Origin: Hetaerina americana
Taxonomy: Eukaryota > Arthropoda > Insecta > Odonata > Calopterygidae
Assembly (NCBI GenBank): GCA_022747635.1
Contig: JAKTNV010000018.1
Coordinates: forward strand, 3,346,927 to 3,410,926
Length of the DNA: 64,000 nucleotides
Direction of reading: 5' to 3'
Shown here: piece after piece, positions 27,201 through 39,700 of the stretch
Numbering within the stretch: the first letter of the stretch is position 1
Layout of the letters: each line of letters opens with the position of its first letter
Notes under the pieces: model-generated
Database searches by the model: none
Seen by the model: only the letters and a program-made list of their open reading frames with translations
Told to the model about the DNA's origin: nothing
Program-made: the position numbers and the translations under genes

Positions 27201-27640
27201 AGTTCTCAGAATTAATGCATGCATTGAAATCTATGTTGGACAATAAAAACCTTAATTCTGATTTCAATGTCTGCTTTTTATTCAAAATTCTAGAAGTGTC
27301 TGCCAAATACTTCTTGTGGGCACTTTTTAATTTCATAGGATTACAAGCGACCTTTTTTTATCCCAGATTCTTGTATGTTTAGTTTTCCCTGCACCATCAG
27401 TCATTCACCCCTCTCTGTTCGTCACAAGTAGGAGTGACAGGTTGAAAGGCTGAGAGCAGTAATTGATGCTCTAGCCATTTGATGAACAGCTTTTCATTCT
27501 ACAACTGCTCATAGATTCAAATTGTGCACATCTAATCGAGTGTACTTGGTGAACTCTACCATCACCTACTAAACCGACCTTCGGGTTGACTACTGTGTTT
27601 ATGGTTTATATATATATAAATATATATATATGTATGTATG

Positions 27641-27721
<81 letters not shown>

Positions 27722-30700
27722 AAATATTACATGTAATCCATTTGTTTGCCCCATCTTTGTTGTATCAGGAAGCGCTACTGGATCCACTGTGCTCCTTGAT
27801 GGCCAGCACACGTGCGCAGCCACACTTCATCATGTGCTTCCCCATTGAGGGAGGAGGCACCACGTCAGAACATGCTGAGGGTGCAGGGGCACCATTCTCA
27901 CAGAAGACAGCAGCCCTCAACGTGTCTCCCATGATGAGGCGCTCCCCGACGCTGTCCTCCAACACCAATGATGAGAGTGCCGCCATCACGCTGGCCAAGA
28001 ACCTCCACAATGAACACGTGCGCTCAGGTACGTTCTTGCTCTTGTGTGGAGGTGAATAGGGTGGGATATTTGTTGAGATTTCTCTCTCATCCATTTCTTA
28101 GTACCATAAATGTGCCGTGTTCAGAAGATCACCCGGCTCTCGCTTTGGTGCAGAGTCCCAGTGCAATGGATTGTCATTCATTCAAGCCTGTGACTGTACG
28201 TGTTGGGTCCAATTCAAAAGGTCTTTAAGAAAAAATAGGAAAACATTATTTTGGATAGATTCTTATTTTATTTTTCAATAAATTCTCCTTTTTGCTCAAA
28301 ACACTTTTCCCGTTGTTTCTCCAATTTTTTTTAAGTAGTCCTAAAAGTAGGTTTTTGGGAGGTTCTCAAATTGGCATCTATTATGGCGATGACCTCATTG
28401 GACATGAATCATTTTCCACCAAGCCATTTTTTCAAGTTTGGAAGTAAAAAAAGTTGCAGGGCGCCAAATGTGGTGAATAAGGTGGTGTTGTATCAATTCA
28501 AACTGTAATCCCATAATTATTGCCATCGAAACTGAGGAGTGCATTTGTGCATCGTCTTGTTCGAATAGATTTTTACCTTTGTCAAATAAAGATGTGGTTT
28601 CATGATTTATTTGTTCAACTGGTACAATAACAACACATACGAGGTCTGTCCAATAAATATGCGAACTGAGGCCATAAAAACCTTAGTTTGGAAAATTTAG
28701 TCTACATAGGTTTTGTCCCCTTTTCAAAGTACTCTCCATTCGTAGCCATGCACTTATTCCATCTTCTTTTTAAACTTGTCTAAAGCACCCTTGGAAGTCG
28801 TCGGCAGCAGTTAGGCTTTTTAGTTTTCTCATTGTTTCTTGCTTTATTGTTTCCTCCACATCTTCCCAATGTGATGTCCCCTCATCATATTTTTGTATTT
28901 TGGGAGAAAAGGGTAAAGTCGCACGGGGGGCGAGATCTGGCGAATAAGAAGGATGATCAAGGTCAAGGTGATTGAATTTCTTTCAAGAAACTGGCGACCA
29001 ATCAATGCTAAATGAATGTGCAGGTGCATTGTCATGGTTGAAGGATCCATCCATCATGTTCAGTTGTAAAATAGTGTGCACTGTTGATTTTCCTAAATTT
29101 AGTTCATCAGATATCTTTCAGACAGTTTTTCGACGATCGGTAAGAACCAAGTCACGATGCACACCATCAATGTTGTCATGAATAACTGATCGTAGCACTT
29201 TGCCACTTGATAAAAATATTTTTATTTACGACCGGGTTTCGATGTATTACATCATCATCAGGTGAGCTGACCTGACCTGACCTGATGATGTTGTAATACA
29301 TCGAAACCCGGTCATAAATAAAAATATTTTTATCAAATGGAAAAGTGCTACGATCAGTTATTCATTATGTTCGACTTCCACCACATCACGCCTGAAGCTA
29401 CGCAATTTATCAATGTTGTCGTCAACACAGGTGTTTGAAGGTCGTCCCCGCCTTGCGTCCTTATCCGTGGCTGGTGTCTTGTCGGCCATCTTTAAAGTGC
29501 TTAACCCACTTGAAAACGGATGTTTTATTCAGAGTATTATAACCGTAAATGGCTGTCAACATATCAGTAATTTCTTGATAACTTTTATACCGCACTTCAC
29601 CAAAAAACTCAATGTTGATTCGTTGCTCCGTGATTTTGTCAATTTCCATTTTCTACAAACAGTAAAAACAAGGACAAGAGAAACTAATATGACTGGCACC
29701 ATGCGCACAGCTCGACGATCCGCCAAGCGCAGACGGCTCATTGTGTCTCAAGGCAACTAGCGCCATAAGGAGGCGGGGCTGTAGTCCGCATCATGGCCAC
29801 CAGATTGCACCGGTTTGCGCATTTATTGCACAGACCAAGTATTACTGTCCATTTGTCGTTTATCCTCTTTGCAAGTTAATTCATTTACATGATTCCATGT
29901 GCATACCAACTAACTGTGTCCATCACCTCATGCCCAATTTCACCTTCTTTGGAGCTGGATCGCCTTCTGACACCCAATGTGTTTGACTGTTCAATTATGT
30001 CTGGAGTGTAGTGGTGCATCAGTGTTTCATCCACAGTTATGCATCAATGCGGAATCCCATTTAATTTGCAATGGAAAAGCACAAAACCTGTCTCTGAATC
30101 GACGACGCGATTGCATTAATTCTACCCTGAGAACAAATGCAATCTTTTTTTCAAAACTAGAAACTATTCCTCCTGACCTCAGCTATTTCATGAAATTTGA
30201 TTTGACAATCACCTAAAACCATTGATGGCTTTGGATGCCGTTGTGTTGAGTATGCTCCTGAAACACACCATCCCGTGTATCTGGAATACTATTGAAGTTG
30301 CTTGGGAGTATAATTGGCCAAGTCAAGGTACATTTCAATAATGGGAAAACAGAATAATTGAATCACAGAAAGAACGAAAGCAAATTACTGGGAGAAAGTA
30401 TTGATTAAAAACAAATATGTGGCCTGTGCAATAAATGTGCCAACTGGTGCAATCTGGCTGCTGTGACATGGACCATAGCCCCGCCCTCTAACGGCGCTAG
30501 ATGAGGCCTGAGACCCCCAATGAGCCGTCTGTGCTGGGCAGATCATGGAGCTGTGCGTATGGTGCCAGTTATGTTAGTTCCTGTTGACTTTGTTTTTACT
30601 GTTCGTTGAACATGGAAATTGACGAAATCACGGAGCATCGAATCAACATCAAGTTTATTGGCGAAGTGCGGTAAAAATTATCAAGAAATTACTGAAATGT

Positions 30701-33700
30701 TGACAGCTGTTTACGGTGATAATGCTGTCTGAAGAATACATCCGTATTCAAGTGGATTAAGCATTTTAAAGATAGCCGACAAGATGCCATGGATGATGAT
30801 GCAAGGCCGTGACGACCTTCAAACACCTTGTGTTGACGACAACGTTAATCGTGTGCGATCAACGTTGCGTGTCTGTGAACTGCATTCACCGACAGGCAAA
30901 AGACTACTAAATGAAAACAATAACTCCAGTGGCTTTGGAAACAATCAATAGATGGTGCTGCATGCATGCAACTTCGTTCTGACCTGCCTTAATTTAAATA
31001 TAAAAAACGGGCTCCTACTTATGCCTCATATATATGACTTCACAATTCTCTGTTCAGTGTCTTGATTAGGGAGGTCAAAGATTTGACTTGCTGCCCACTG
31101 TGAAAACCTCTTAGAAATAATAGCCTGAATGATAGTGAAGTCAAAATATTGTGGTTTGCCAAAGTAATTAAACATGCAAAAGTCAATTATTGAAAGCAAA
31201 AGAATTCAAAAAGTCTGGTGAAATGCAAATTTTAAATAATTGATAAGAGGTCATTGTGAAAATCAATAGAATGTGCGAAATAAATGCAAAATTTGCTATA
31301 GTGTAAATGAGTATTGTAAGTAAGTATTTCAAAGTTATGCCAAACTGTATCTATTTGTTTGTTGATCTGTCCTGTGGTGTAATCTTTTGGGAAAACGCTG
31401 CGACTAAGACCTTTCCGATTCAAGGAAGATCTTTGAAAGTTTTGACCACAGTATCCATAAGAACTCCTGGAAGGCCACCGTTTCTTGTATTCAAAATAAT
31501 GACACTCCCATGCATATACAGTGGTCATTGCCTGTAAAAAAAAATGCAGGTTTATTTTTGCTTGACTCATTTGTGCATTGTTAGTTCACTCGTGAGAGAG
31601 ACAATGCACAAATAGTGCAGTAGTCTTGTGCTGTATCTTGTGTTGAAAGGTTACTTCTCATATGGATAAACAAAAAGCAAGCATGAGGCGACACTATTAA
31701 TGTGAACAACATTTGTGAGATGCCAAAAGTGATTTTCACGAACCTCTAAGAAAATGTCAGGATTGTCAATGTCCAAAAAGGAAGTATTTGAACGGAGCTA
31801 TTTGCAGTTGGAGAAGTTTACTAGAACAATTGGCATCCACGGTATTATAAGGCATGGTGAAGCGGCAAACTCTGAGTCGAAGGCAGCAGAGAACTTCATC
31901 GGTGACTTAGAGAAGCTGGTAGATTCGGAGGGTTACCCCAAACAACTGGTTTTTAATTGTGACAAGAAGGGTCTCTTCGGGAAGAAGATGCCCAGGTGAG
32001 CCTATGTAACAGTAGAGGAGAAAGTACTGGCTGGCCAAAAGCCAATGAAGGACCATCTCAAGCTAATAATTTGTGCCCATGCAAGTGTCTATTTGAAAGT
32101 TAATACCTTGTTTGTTAATCATTCAGAAACTTCACACGAACCTTGACGAAGTGTAGAGTCAAGAAGAGCAGGATGTATTTGATGTGTAGGGCATGGGAAA
32201 CTGTTACTTTGTGCATAGAGAAGCATCACCTTAATAGGGCCGTGGCTATGCCCACTAGAAATATATTTGATGATAATGCTCACTCATACAGTTTTGAAGT
32301 GCTGGCAAAACAAAAGTCTCTGGTCGGCATTTTTGCAAAAAAAGAATTAAAAAGGTGCCATAAATAACAACCTAATTATTTTGATTATTTTTTGTTTTCA
32401 ACGGATGGAATATGCATCCCAGGTTGGTTCATTTCAAAATAGAAGAAATAATGAAGATAATATGTGATCCTTACGTTATGTATATAATTTTCTTTGAATA
32501 AACCTTAAACTCAATTTATTTTTTTTGGCATGTAACGCATTATTGTATTATACTTTAATTTATATGGAAAAATTGTATTGCTTAATGCTTCCTTTACATT
32601 AATGATTGCAGAACTAATTATGCTCCTGTGTAAGGGTTCACTCTATCTGTATTTTTCTAGGTATTTTTAAATATTCTATATGTGGTCAATTATCAAAATG
32701 AACTACTTTTTATATGACCTAAAAAAATAATGAATCACCCATGAGATATGTTGTCCACTCCACTGCTACTATTCTCTTTGCTGTCTTTATTCTTCTCTCA
32801 AATCCTATTTTCTGTATTCCCCGATACTCCAACTTCATTCCGACCTTGATCCAAAACTGTGTCCATGGAAACCTACCTTTGTGACCCTTTGAAAAATTCA
32901 TTCCAAAGGAAGATTGTAATTTTCCAAAAAATAAAAAAAAATCAGTGCTAGTTTATTTTGGTATAAATTAATTGTAGCATTAAAGTAGATGTAAATTGAT
33001 TAATTCAGTGATGGATTAATTTGGTTTATAAAATTGATATTTTTTTTAAGTATCAAGAATTTGCCGTCTAATGCATATAGTTACATTAACTTGAATTTGT
33101 GGAATGGAAGTAGTCTCTTGTAAAATAATGATTTAATGATGGTCCTTTCTGAATCGGTGCAAATGGAGGTCCTTGGCAAACACCGTGGAGTGATATCATG
33201 TAGCTGGCAAAACACCTTATCACTTGTGTGTGTACACCCTTGACACTCCCTCGCGTTGCCTTCTCCCTCTGCAGGCATATCATCGGTGTGGGTGCAGAGT
33301 GCCTTGGTGCTCCCCATTGACGTTGACATAGGCTGGTCCCCTTGGGCGCACGGATTCTCACTGTCCATGTGGCTCCAGCTTGGATGCACGGAGGGCAAGG
33401 CAAGGCAACACCACCCCAACGGCTGCTGCCCTCTTGTGCCCAGCTCGGCAGGTTCCTCGCGCTCCTCCTCGTCCCTCGGCCCCCTCTCCTCACTCGCCAC
33501 CTCGCTCAGCAGTGGCAGCAAGTGGGCCTTCATCCCGGACCCTCCTCGTGATTGCAGTGAGTCATCCATTGCCTTGCACTTGACATTCGTCCAGGAGGCC
33601 ACAACATGAGAATTGACTGATGTGGATTAATCAAAACTCCTACTTGATGGTCATAAATTTAGATATTTTATGGATTTGGATTTCTTTCCGGGAAACCTTT

Positions 33701-36700
33701 TATTGTGTGGAACTGATTGTGGCCAATTTGGCCCACCATTGATTAAGGAGTTTTTAGGAGAAATGCCAAAAATGTGGCTTTTAATCAGGATTAGAAGGGA
33801 CGTACATCTGGGTGAAATACGTGTCTGAGATGCTCATCTGTCTTTAGAATGGTAAGCAAAAGGGATTTGGTGAATGCTCTGTAAAAATCAGTTTTTTTCG
33901 AATTTGCTAAGGGGGAAATTCTTGCATGTCATTATGAGATACACTTGAGAGATACCACAAATTCACGCCTCAGGATCTTTATTCTCCTGCAACACCTTTG
34001 CCAAGTGCTACCCTCTATTGACAGAAACTTGAGATTTAGAATGCGCAATTTTAAATAGCTTTGTGTGAAAATTAGGGCCTTAATGTTTATCTAAATATTT
34101 TTAATTGTTATGTTCTAAGAATTATTTTAAATAGGCACCTTAATATTTGTCACCTAAATATTTTTAATTCTATTTCCCCAGAGTTTTATGCTCATCTTTA
34201 CTGTGATAGTACAATCATTTTGTTGTGAGTTTTGTTAGTTCCTGGAAATGTAATGTATTGTGGTTGTCTAGTTATGATACGAGTGATTTTCAGATTTCCT
34301 ATTAAGTAAGTGATATATTTTTGGTGTGAGTGAAATGATAACAGCTCTTTATCGCTGACCATTTCATGCGGTATTTCCTCAAAATATTGGTTTCATTTTC
34401 CAGGGAATCCATGTTCAGACGGTGGCCAGCAATTCTAGATTCAACAATTTCAGAATGTAAAAATGGCTTGACCATGATTCAAACCTGGATCCCTCGATGC
34501 CTGGCTGAGTCATACTCGTACACTCCGAGGTTTTGGGGACTTTAAAGGAACAAGATGTTGTGACAAAATACCGTGCATACAATGTCACAGGCAGTCATAG
34601 TTGTGCGTGATATGCCATAGCCCACAAGGTTAAAGCCAACTGTAAACACTAGGGGCGTTTCATCTTTGACAAATTCCAAGAAACTGTGGGAGATGCCATG
34701 ACAGTAACTTTTAATGGAGTCATGTATGTACGGTATTTTGTCACATCATCTTGTCCCTTTAGAGCCCCCAAAATCTCGAATTGTTCCAGGACCCTTCGGT
34801 GGCTTAACTGGTTAAAGCATTCGGCCAGACATAGATGGATCCGGGTTTGAATCCTGGCCAAAGCAAATGGTTTTTACACCCTGAAAATGTTGCATTGTAA
34901 TGCATATTTAGCGGATTACTTGATTTAAAGCTACCGTTGTAGCATTTCCCTCAATTTCTTGGAATCCTAGATTCTTTGAAAATGAAAAATTTTAAATGGT
35001 GTTTAATTAAAATTTTCTTCAAATGAACAATGTCAGTATTAATTGGGATTAAACATGATACTGCATTATCTTGTATATTACATAATTCATCTTATATCCT
35101 TGATCTCATTATGCAATATGCTGTGACATTTGGTGTAACTCCAGTATTGATAATGGATTACCCCTTAATGCTAAGTGATATTTTTAGTGCTCTCTGGTTG
35201 GCGCTGGTGGTCTGTGTGCCCCTTGGGGTCCGGAAGAGAAGTCACTCCCGGCTCACCATCCCTGAAGGTGTGCCACAGGGGCCAAACCTTCGCCGGAGAG
35301 CATTTGTCCCAGTTGAATGAACAGAATAGATGTTATTGCATCACTTGATAGAATGGGGAAAAAGGCTAGGGCAGCAGGAGTCTGTTGTGGGGCTTGAATG
35401 TTTAATTTAAGATAGTTGTATTGGTTGTGTCTCCTCCACAGGCCCTCCCCCGCAGGGTGCCACCTCCTCTTTCACACCCTCTCTCAGCACTACCGGAGCA
35501 GAGGGAGCCGGGAACGGCATTGCATGGAAACCCGTTGGCAGCAGCCTTGGCTCACTTCACTTGTTCTCGGTCGGGAGTGAGGTGCTCACGTTGGAGGCAT
35601 GGGCCAACCCTAGTGCAGGTGAGCAGGGGCGGGGTGGGTGGGTGGGTGGGGGGGGGAGAGTGAAATTCCCCCACTCCCTCCTCCTTGGAATCTGCGTTTG
35701 GGGGCTTGCGTTTTGATGACGTGTCGCTCATTCAAAACTAGAATGATGCACCATTGCTGCTTGTCGAAGCTCAAATATCAGAAAGCATTAATTATGTTGA
35801 ATATTAAAAACAAATCAGAAAATCAAATGGCAAGAATATTGTGTTATAAAATGTTGTCAACACTATCTTTTATGGTTTGAAGAATATTAATTATGCAGAA
35901 AAGTTTTGCAATTTTATATGACTGGTGGTACATATTTCATACATTTTTACCATCATTGAATCATGGTGTGGTAATTGAGTGTGAGTACTGAGCAGGGTTT
36001 GTGAATATACCCTCTATTCACTCTGCTTATTATAAGGTTCAGAGAATGTTGTAAAGGTCACTGATGGTACTTCTCATTCTCACTTCTGTCTCTCATTATC
36101 ACTTCCTTTAACCTCCTTAATTTTGTCTTTGTTCCTAAGGGTAGTGCAAATCATATACTACCTTGATCAAAAAGTTCCCGGAATAACCACCGTGTGGCGC
36201 TCCCATCGTTCCGATTTGAGTTCTGTTTTTTTTGTTAAATTGGTACATCTGTTTTTGATATTCCCTTTAAATCTTAGTGTCATAACTTGACATTTGCAAA
36301 AGTTACGTAGCCAAGAGTACATCTATCTCTGTGTGTGTTGGCGATTTTTTACAATTTCAGAAATGGATTTAAATTTGCAACAACGAACTTGTATTAAATT
36401 TTGCGTAAAAAACGGATTTAGTGGCGCACGGACGTTGGAAATGTTGGAAAAGTGTTTCGGCAACGATTCTCTAAAAAAAACGGTCGTTTACCAGTGGCAC
36501 GAGCGGTTCAGAAGTGGTCGTGAGTCAATCGAAGATGATGAACGCAGTGGCAGACCATCGACATCGAAAGTCGGTGAAAAAATTGATAAAGTAAAAGAAA
36601 TGTTGGTCAATAACCGCAAATTAACCATCAGAGAAATAGCGGAGGACTTGAACATTGCCTATGGATCCGCCCAAGACATTGTGGTTAATGATTTGGGTTT

Positions 36701-39700
36701 CCGTCGTGTAGCAGCAAAGTTGGTGCCAAAAGACCTCAATTTCGTGCAAAAAAGAGACCGTGTTGACGTCGCAAAAGACATGATTTGCGAGGCTGAATCC
36801 GATCCCACATTCATCAAAAGGATCATTACTGGAGACGAGACGTGGGTTTATGAGTACGACACGCAATCCAGACATCAGGCAAGTGAATGGCGTTCACCAA
36901 ATGAGCCGAGACCAAAAAAACCACGTCGTTTTCAGTCAAAAAAGAAGGCAATGCTGACGGTTTTCATGGATTACAACGGTGTAGTGCATCATGAATTTTT
37001 GCCAGAAGGCCAGACAGTAAACAAAGAGTATTATTTGGGCGTTATGAGACGTTTGCGTGAAGCAATTCGCCGAAAGAGACCAGAAATGTGGGCAGAAAAC
37101 TCGTGGATTTTGCACCATTATAACGCACCGTCGCACAGTGCTATCATTATTCGTAATTTTTTGACGAAAAATGCAACAAATACCATCCAACAGCCACCGA
37201 ATTCACCTGATTTGGCTCCCTGTGACTTCTTTCTGTTCAATCGAGTTAAAAAACCATTACGGGGAACGCGTTTTAGCAGCCGAGAGGAAGTAATGGAAAA
37301 ATCGCAGGAAGCACTGATGGACATACCGAAAACCGACCGTAACTTTTGCAAATGTCAAGTTATGACACTAAGATTTAAAGGGAATATCAACAACAGATAT
37401 ACCAATTTAACAAAAAAACAGAATTCAAATCGGAACGATGGGAGCGCCACACGGTGGTTATTCCGGGAACTTTTTGATCAAGGTAGTATGTCCACTGATT
37501 TTGTGTGTTAGATCAGCTATGCTGTCACATGGATCTCACTTTTCAATGAATTTACTTTTCATTTATATGGATCATTTTATTCTTTTGTGGCTTTTTCATT
37601 GGAGATATTTTTGCAAGGGTAATGAAACTTAGTCCACAAAAATTACAAATGATACAGGGTCCGCACAATAAGTACTGAAACTGGTTCCAAAAATCAAAAT
37701 TTATTGCAGTTATCATTACAATTACTTAATAATCTTCCAAATACATTCCTCCTGCATCGATACACCTGTAGTTTGCCACTGGTCAAAAGCCTGCTGGAAG
37801 TCGGTTTCCAGGATACTGTTGAAAGCCTTCGTCGCCGCCGCTTGAACTGCCTTGATGGAGTGAAATCGATATCCTTTAAGCTCCTTTTGAGCTATCCTTG
37901 GAGGTAATAGCGTTGTCGAGAAAATCTTCATCTTCATGGATGCAGTCCAAAATTTCTTGCGAAATTTCCACCCGCGACAGTTTTTGTTCCTCGCTCAAGA
38001 CTTATGGCACCAGCTTCACGCACACTTTCCTCATCGCAAGATCCTCTGTTAGAATAGTGTGGAAGGTTCCTACTCCAAGGCCAGTCTCCTTACTGATAAG
38101 GGCGATGGTTAAATGCCTGTGAGAGTCCAAAACTACTACTGCTAGCAGAATGAGTTCTAAACACCAACTGAAACAGCAGTTGCAAAATTATCCAGGAAAT
38201 TTCCCTTTGCTCCTCACTTGTTTCAGGAAACTTCACTTGTTTAGAGAGTCATTTTCAGGCAGAATATTTATATTCGTTATGCAAATTACTTGCTATACGT
38301 GGTTCTCATTGAGTGAGGTCCTTTGGTATTTAGTGTTTATTATCCATCATTGAGTTAATGCAGCATTTTCCATACTTTCATTTTTTCTTTTATATATTTT
38401 TTCCACTGAGGTATATCTACATCTACTTAATACCCCGCAAGCCGCCGCAAGGGCATGTGGCGGGGGGATATGTTGAATGGCATTCATTAATCCACACTGT
38501 TTGTCAGTTTTAACAATCCAAAATCAATGAAATAATTAACAGGAACAATATTATTTTGATAATAAAGAGATTGAATAATATAAACTAAGTTGAAATAAAG
38601 AAAATTAAGATATTTAATTTTTTAAATTTGAAGTGATAAATTAGATTTGATTAATTATACGAGGTCTGTCCAATAAATACGCAAACTGAGGCCATAAAAA
38701 CCTTAGTTTGGAAAATTTAGTCCACATTGATTTTTTACCCTTCAAAGTACTCTCCATTCATTACTAGGCACTTATTCCATCTTGTTTTCCATCTCGTTTG
38801 AAGCACCCTTGGAAGTCCTTGGCAGTTTGGCTTTTTAGTTTTCTCATTGTTTTTTGCTTTATTGTGTCCACATGTTCCCAGTGATGTCCCCTCATCATAT
38901 TTTTGTATTTTGGGAGAAAAGGGTAAAGTCGCAGGGGGGGGGGGGGGGGGCGAGATCTGGCGAATAAGGAGGATGATCAAGGATCAAGGTGATTGAATTA
39001 TTTGCCAGAAACAGGCGAACAATCAATGCTGAATGAATGTGCAGGTGCATTGTCATGGTGAAGGATCCATCCATAATGTTCAGTTAAAGTAGTGTGCACT
39101 GTTGATTTTCCTAAATTCATTTCATCAGCTATCATTCGGACAGTTTTTCAACGATCGGTAAGAAGGACAAGGGACTGCACACAATCAATTGTTGTCGTCA
39201 GCACAGGTGGTTGAAGGTTGTCCCCACCTTGCGTCGTCTGTGGCGTCTTGTCGGCCATCTTTAGAAAGCTTATTCCACTTGAAAACAGATGTGTTCTTCA
39301 GAGCATTATCACTGTAAACAGCTGTCAACATTTCAGTAATTTCTTGATAACTTTTACCACATTTACCCAAAAACTTGATGTTGATTTGTTGCTCCGTGAT
39401 TTCGCCGGTTCCCATGTATATTTCGCCACCAGATTGCACTAGTTCGCACATTTATTTCACAGACCACTTAGTATTTAGTCAACTATCTTTGAGTCTTTCA
39501 TCCATACCTTTTGTCATCAGTTTTCACCTCTTGCGTAAATGTTAATGTTATGTCCATGTTAGTTTTCCAGAAAATTTGTCTGAAACCCTATTTCCTAGAG
39601 GATGCCTCCAATGTAACATCACATGGTGGAAAAATGGGCTGAAATGCATCATGTGTGTATGGGCACCCGCTTTCAAACTGGGATAATCCAATCTCCATAG

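Larger units (their letters stand above)
29166..29420. mobile_element. Palindromic PLE terminal-repeat dimer with 12-bp target duplication
   Basis: The insertion 29178-29408 is flanked by ATCAATGTTGTC at 29166-29177 and 29409-29420, an exact duplication. The uninterrupted site is seen once in the sister mariner at about 39185. Two head-to-head arms carry GATAAAAATATTTTTAT, the hammerhead motifs, and a GACCT tandem at the centre (29270-29282). The sequence resembles the terminal repeat of the second-family PLE at 13330-13440. Confidence 0.85.
28640..29839 (-). mobile_element. Mariner family F, copy 1, with PLE insertion
   Basis: Starts CGAGGTCTGTCCAATAAATA after TA (28638-28639) and ends with a matching inverse before TA (29840-29841). 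The minus frame 29649-29461 gives the N-terminus ([12 protein letters not shown], then [11 protein letters not shown]). Interrupted at 29178-29408 by an inverted PLE repeat dimer. C-terminal coding near 28750-29000 is decayed. Other copies: 30419-30865, 38660-39468, 62704-63624. Confidence 0.82.

Noticed and set aside
27599..27848. IYIYIY low-complexity frames on both strands
   Set aside because: Translation of the TA microsatellite.
33081..33609. Overlapping frames on both strands around exon 7
   Set aside because: Only the frame entering at 33275 fits both neighbouring exons; others are shadows of a GC-rich, serine-rich exon.
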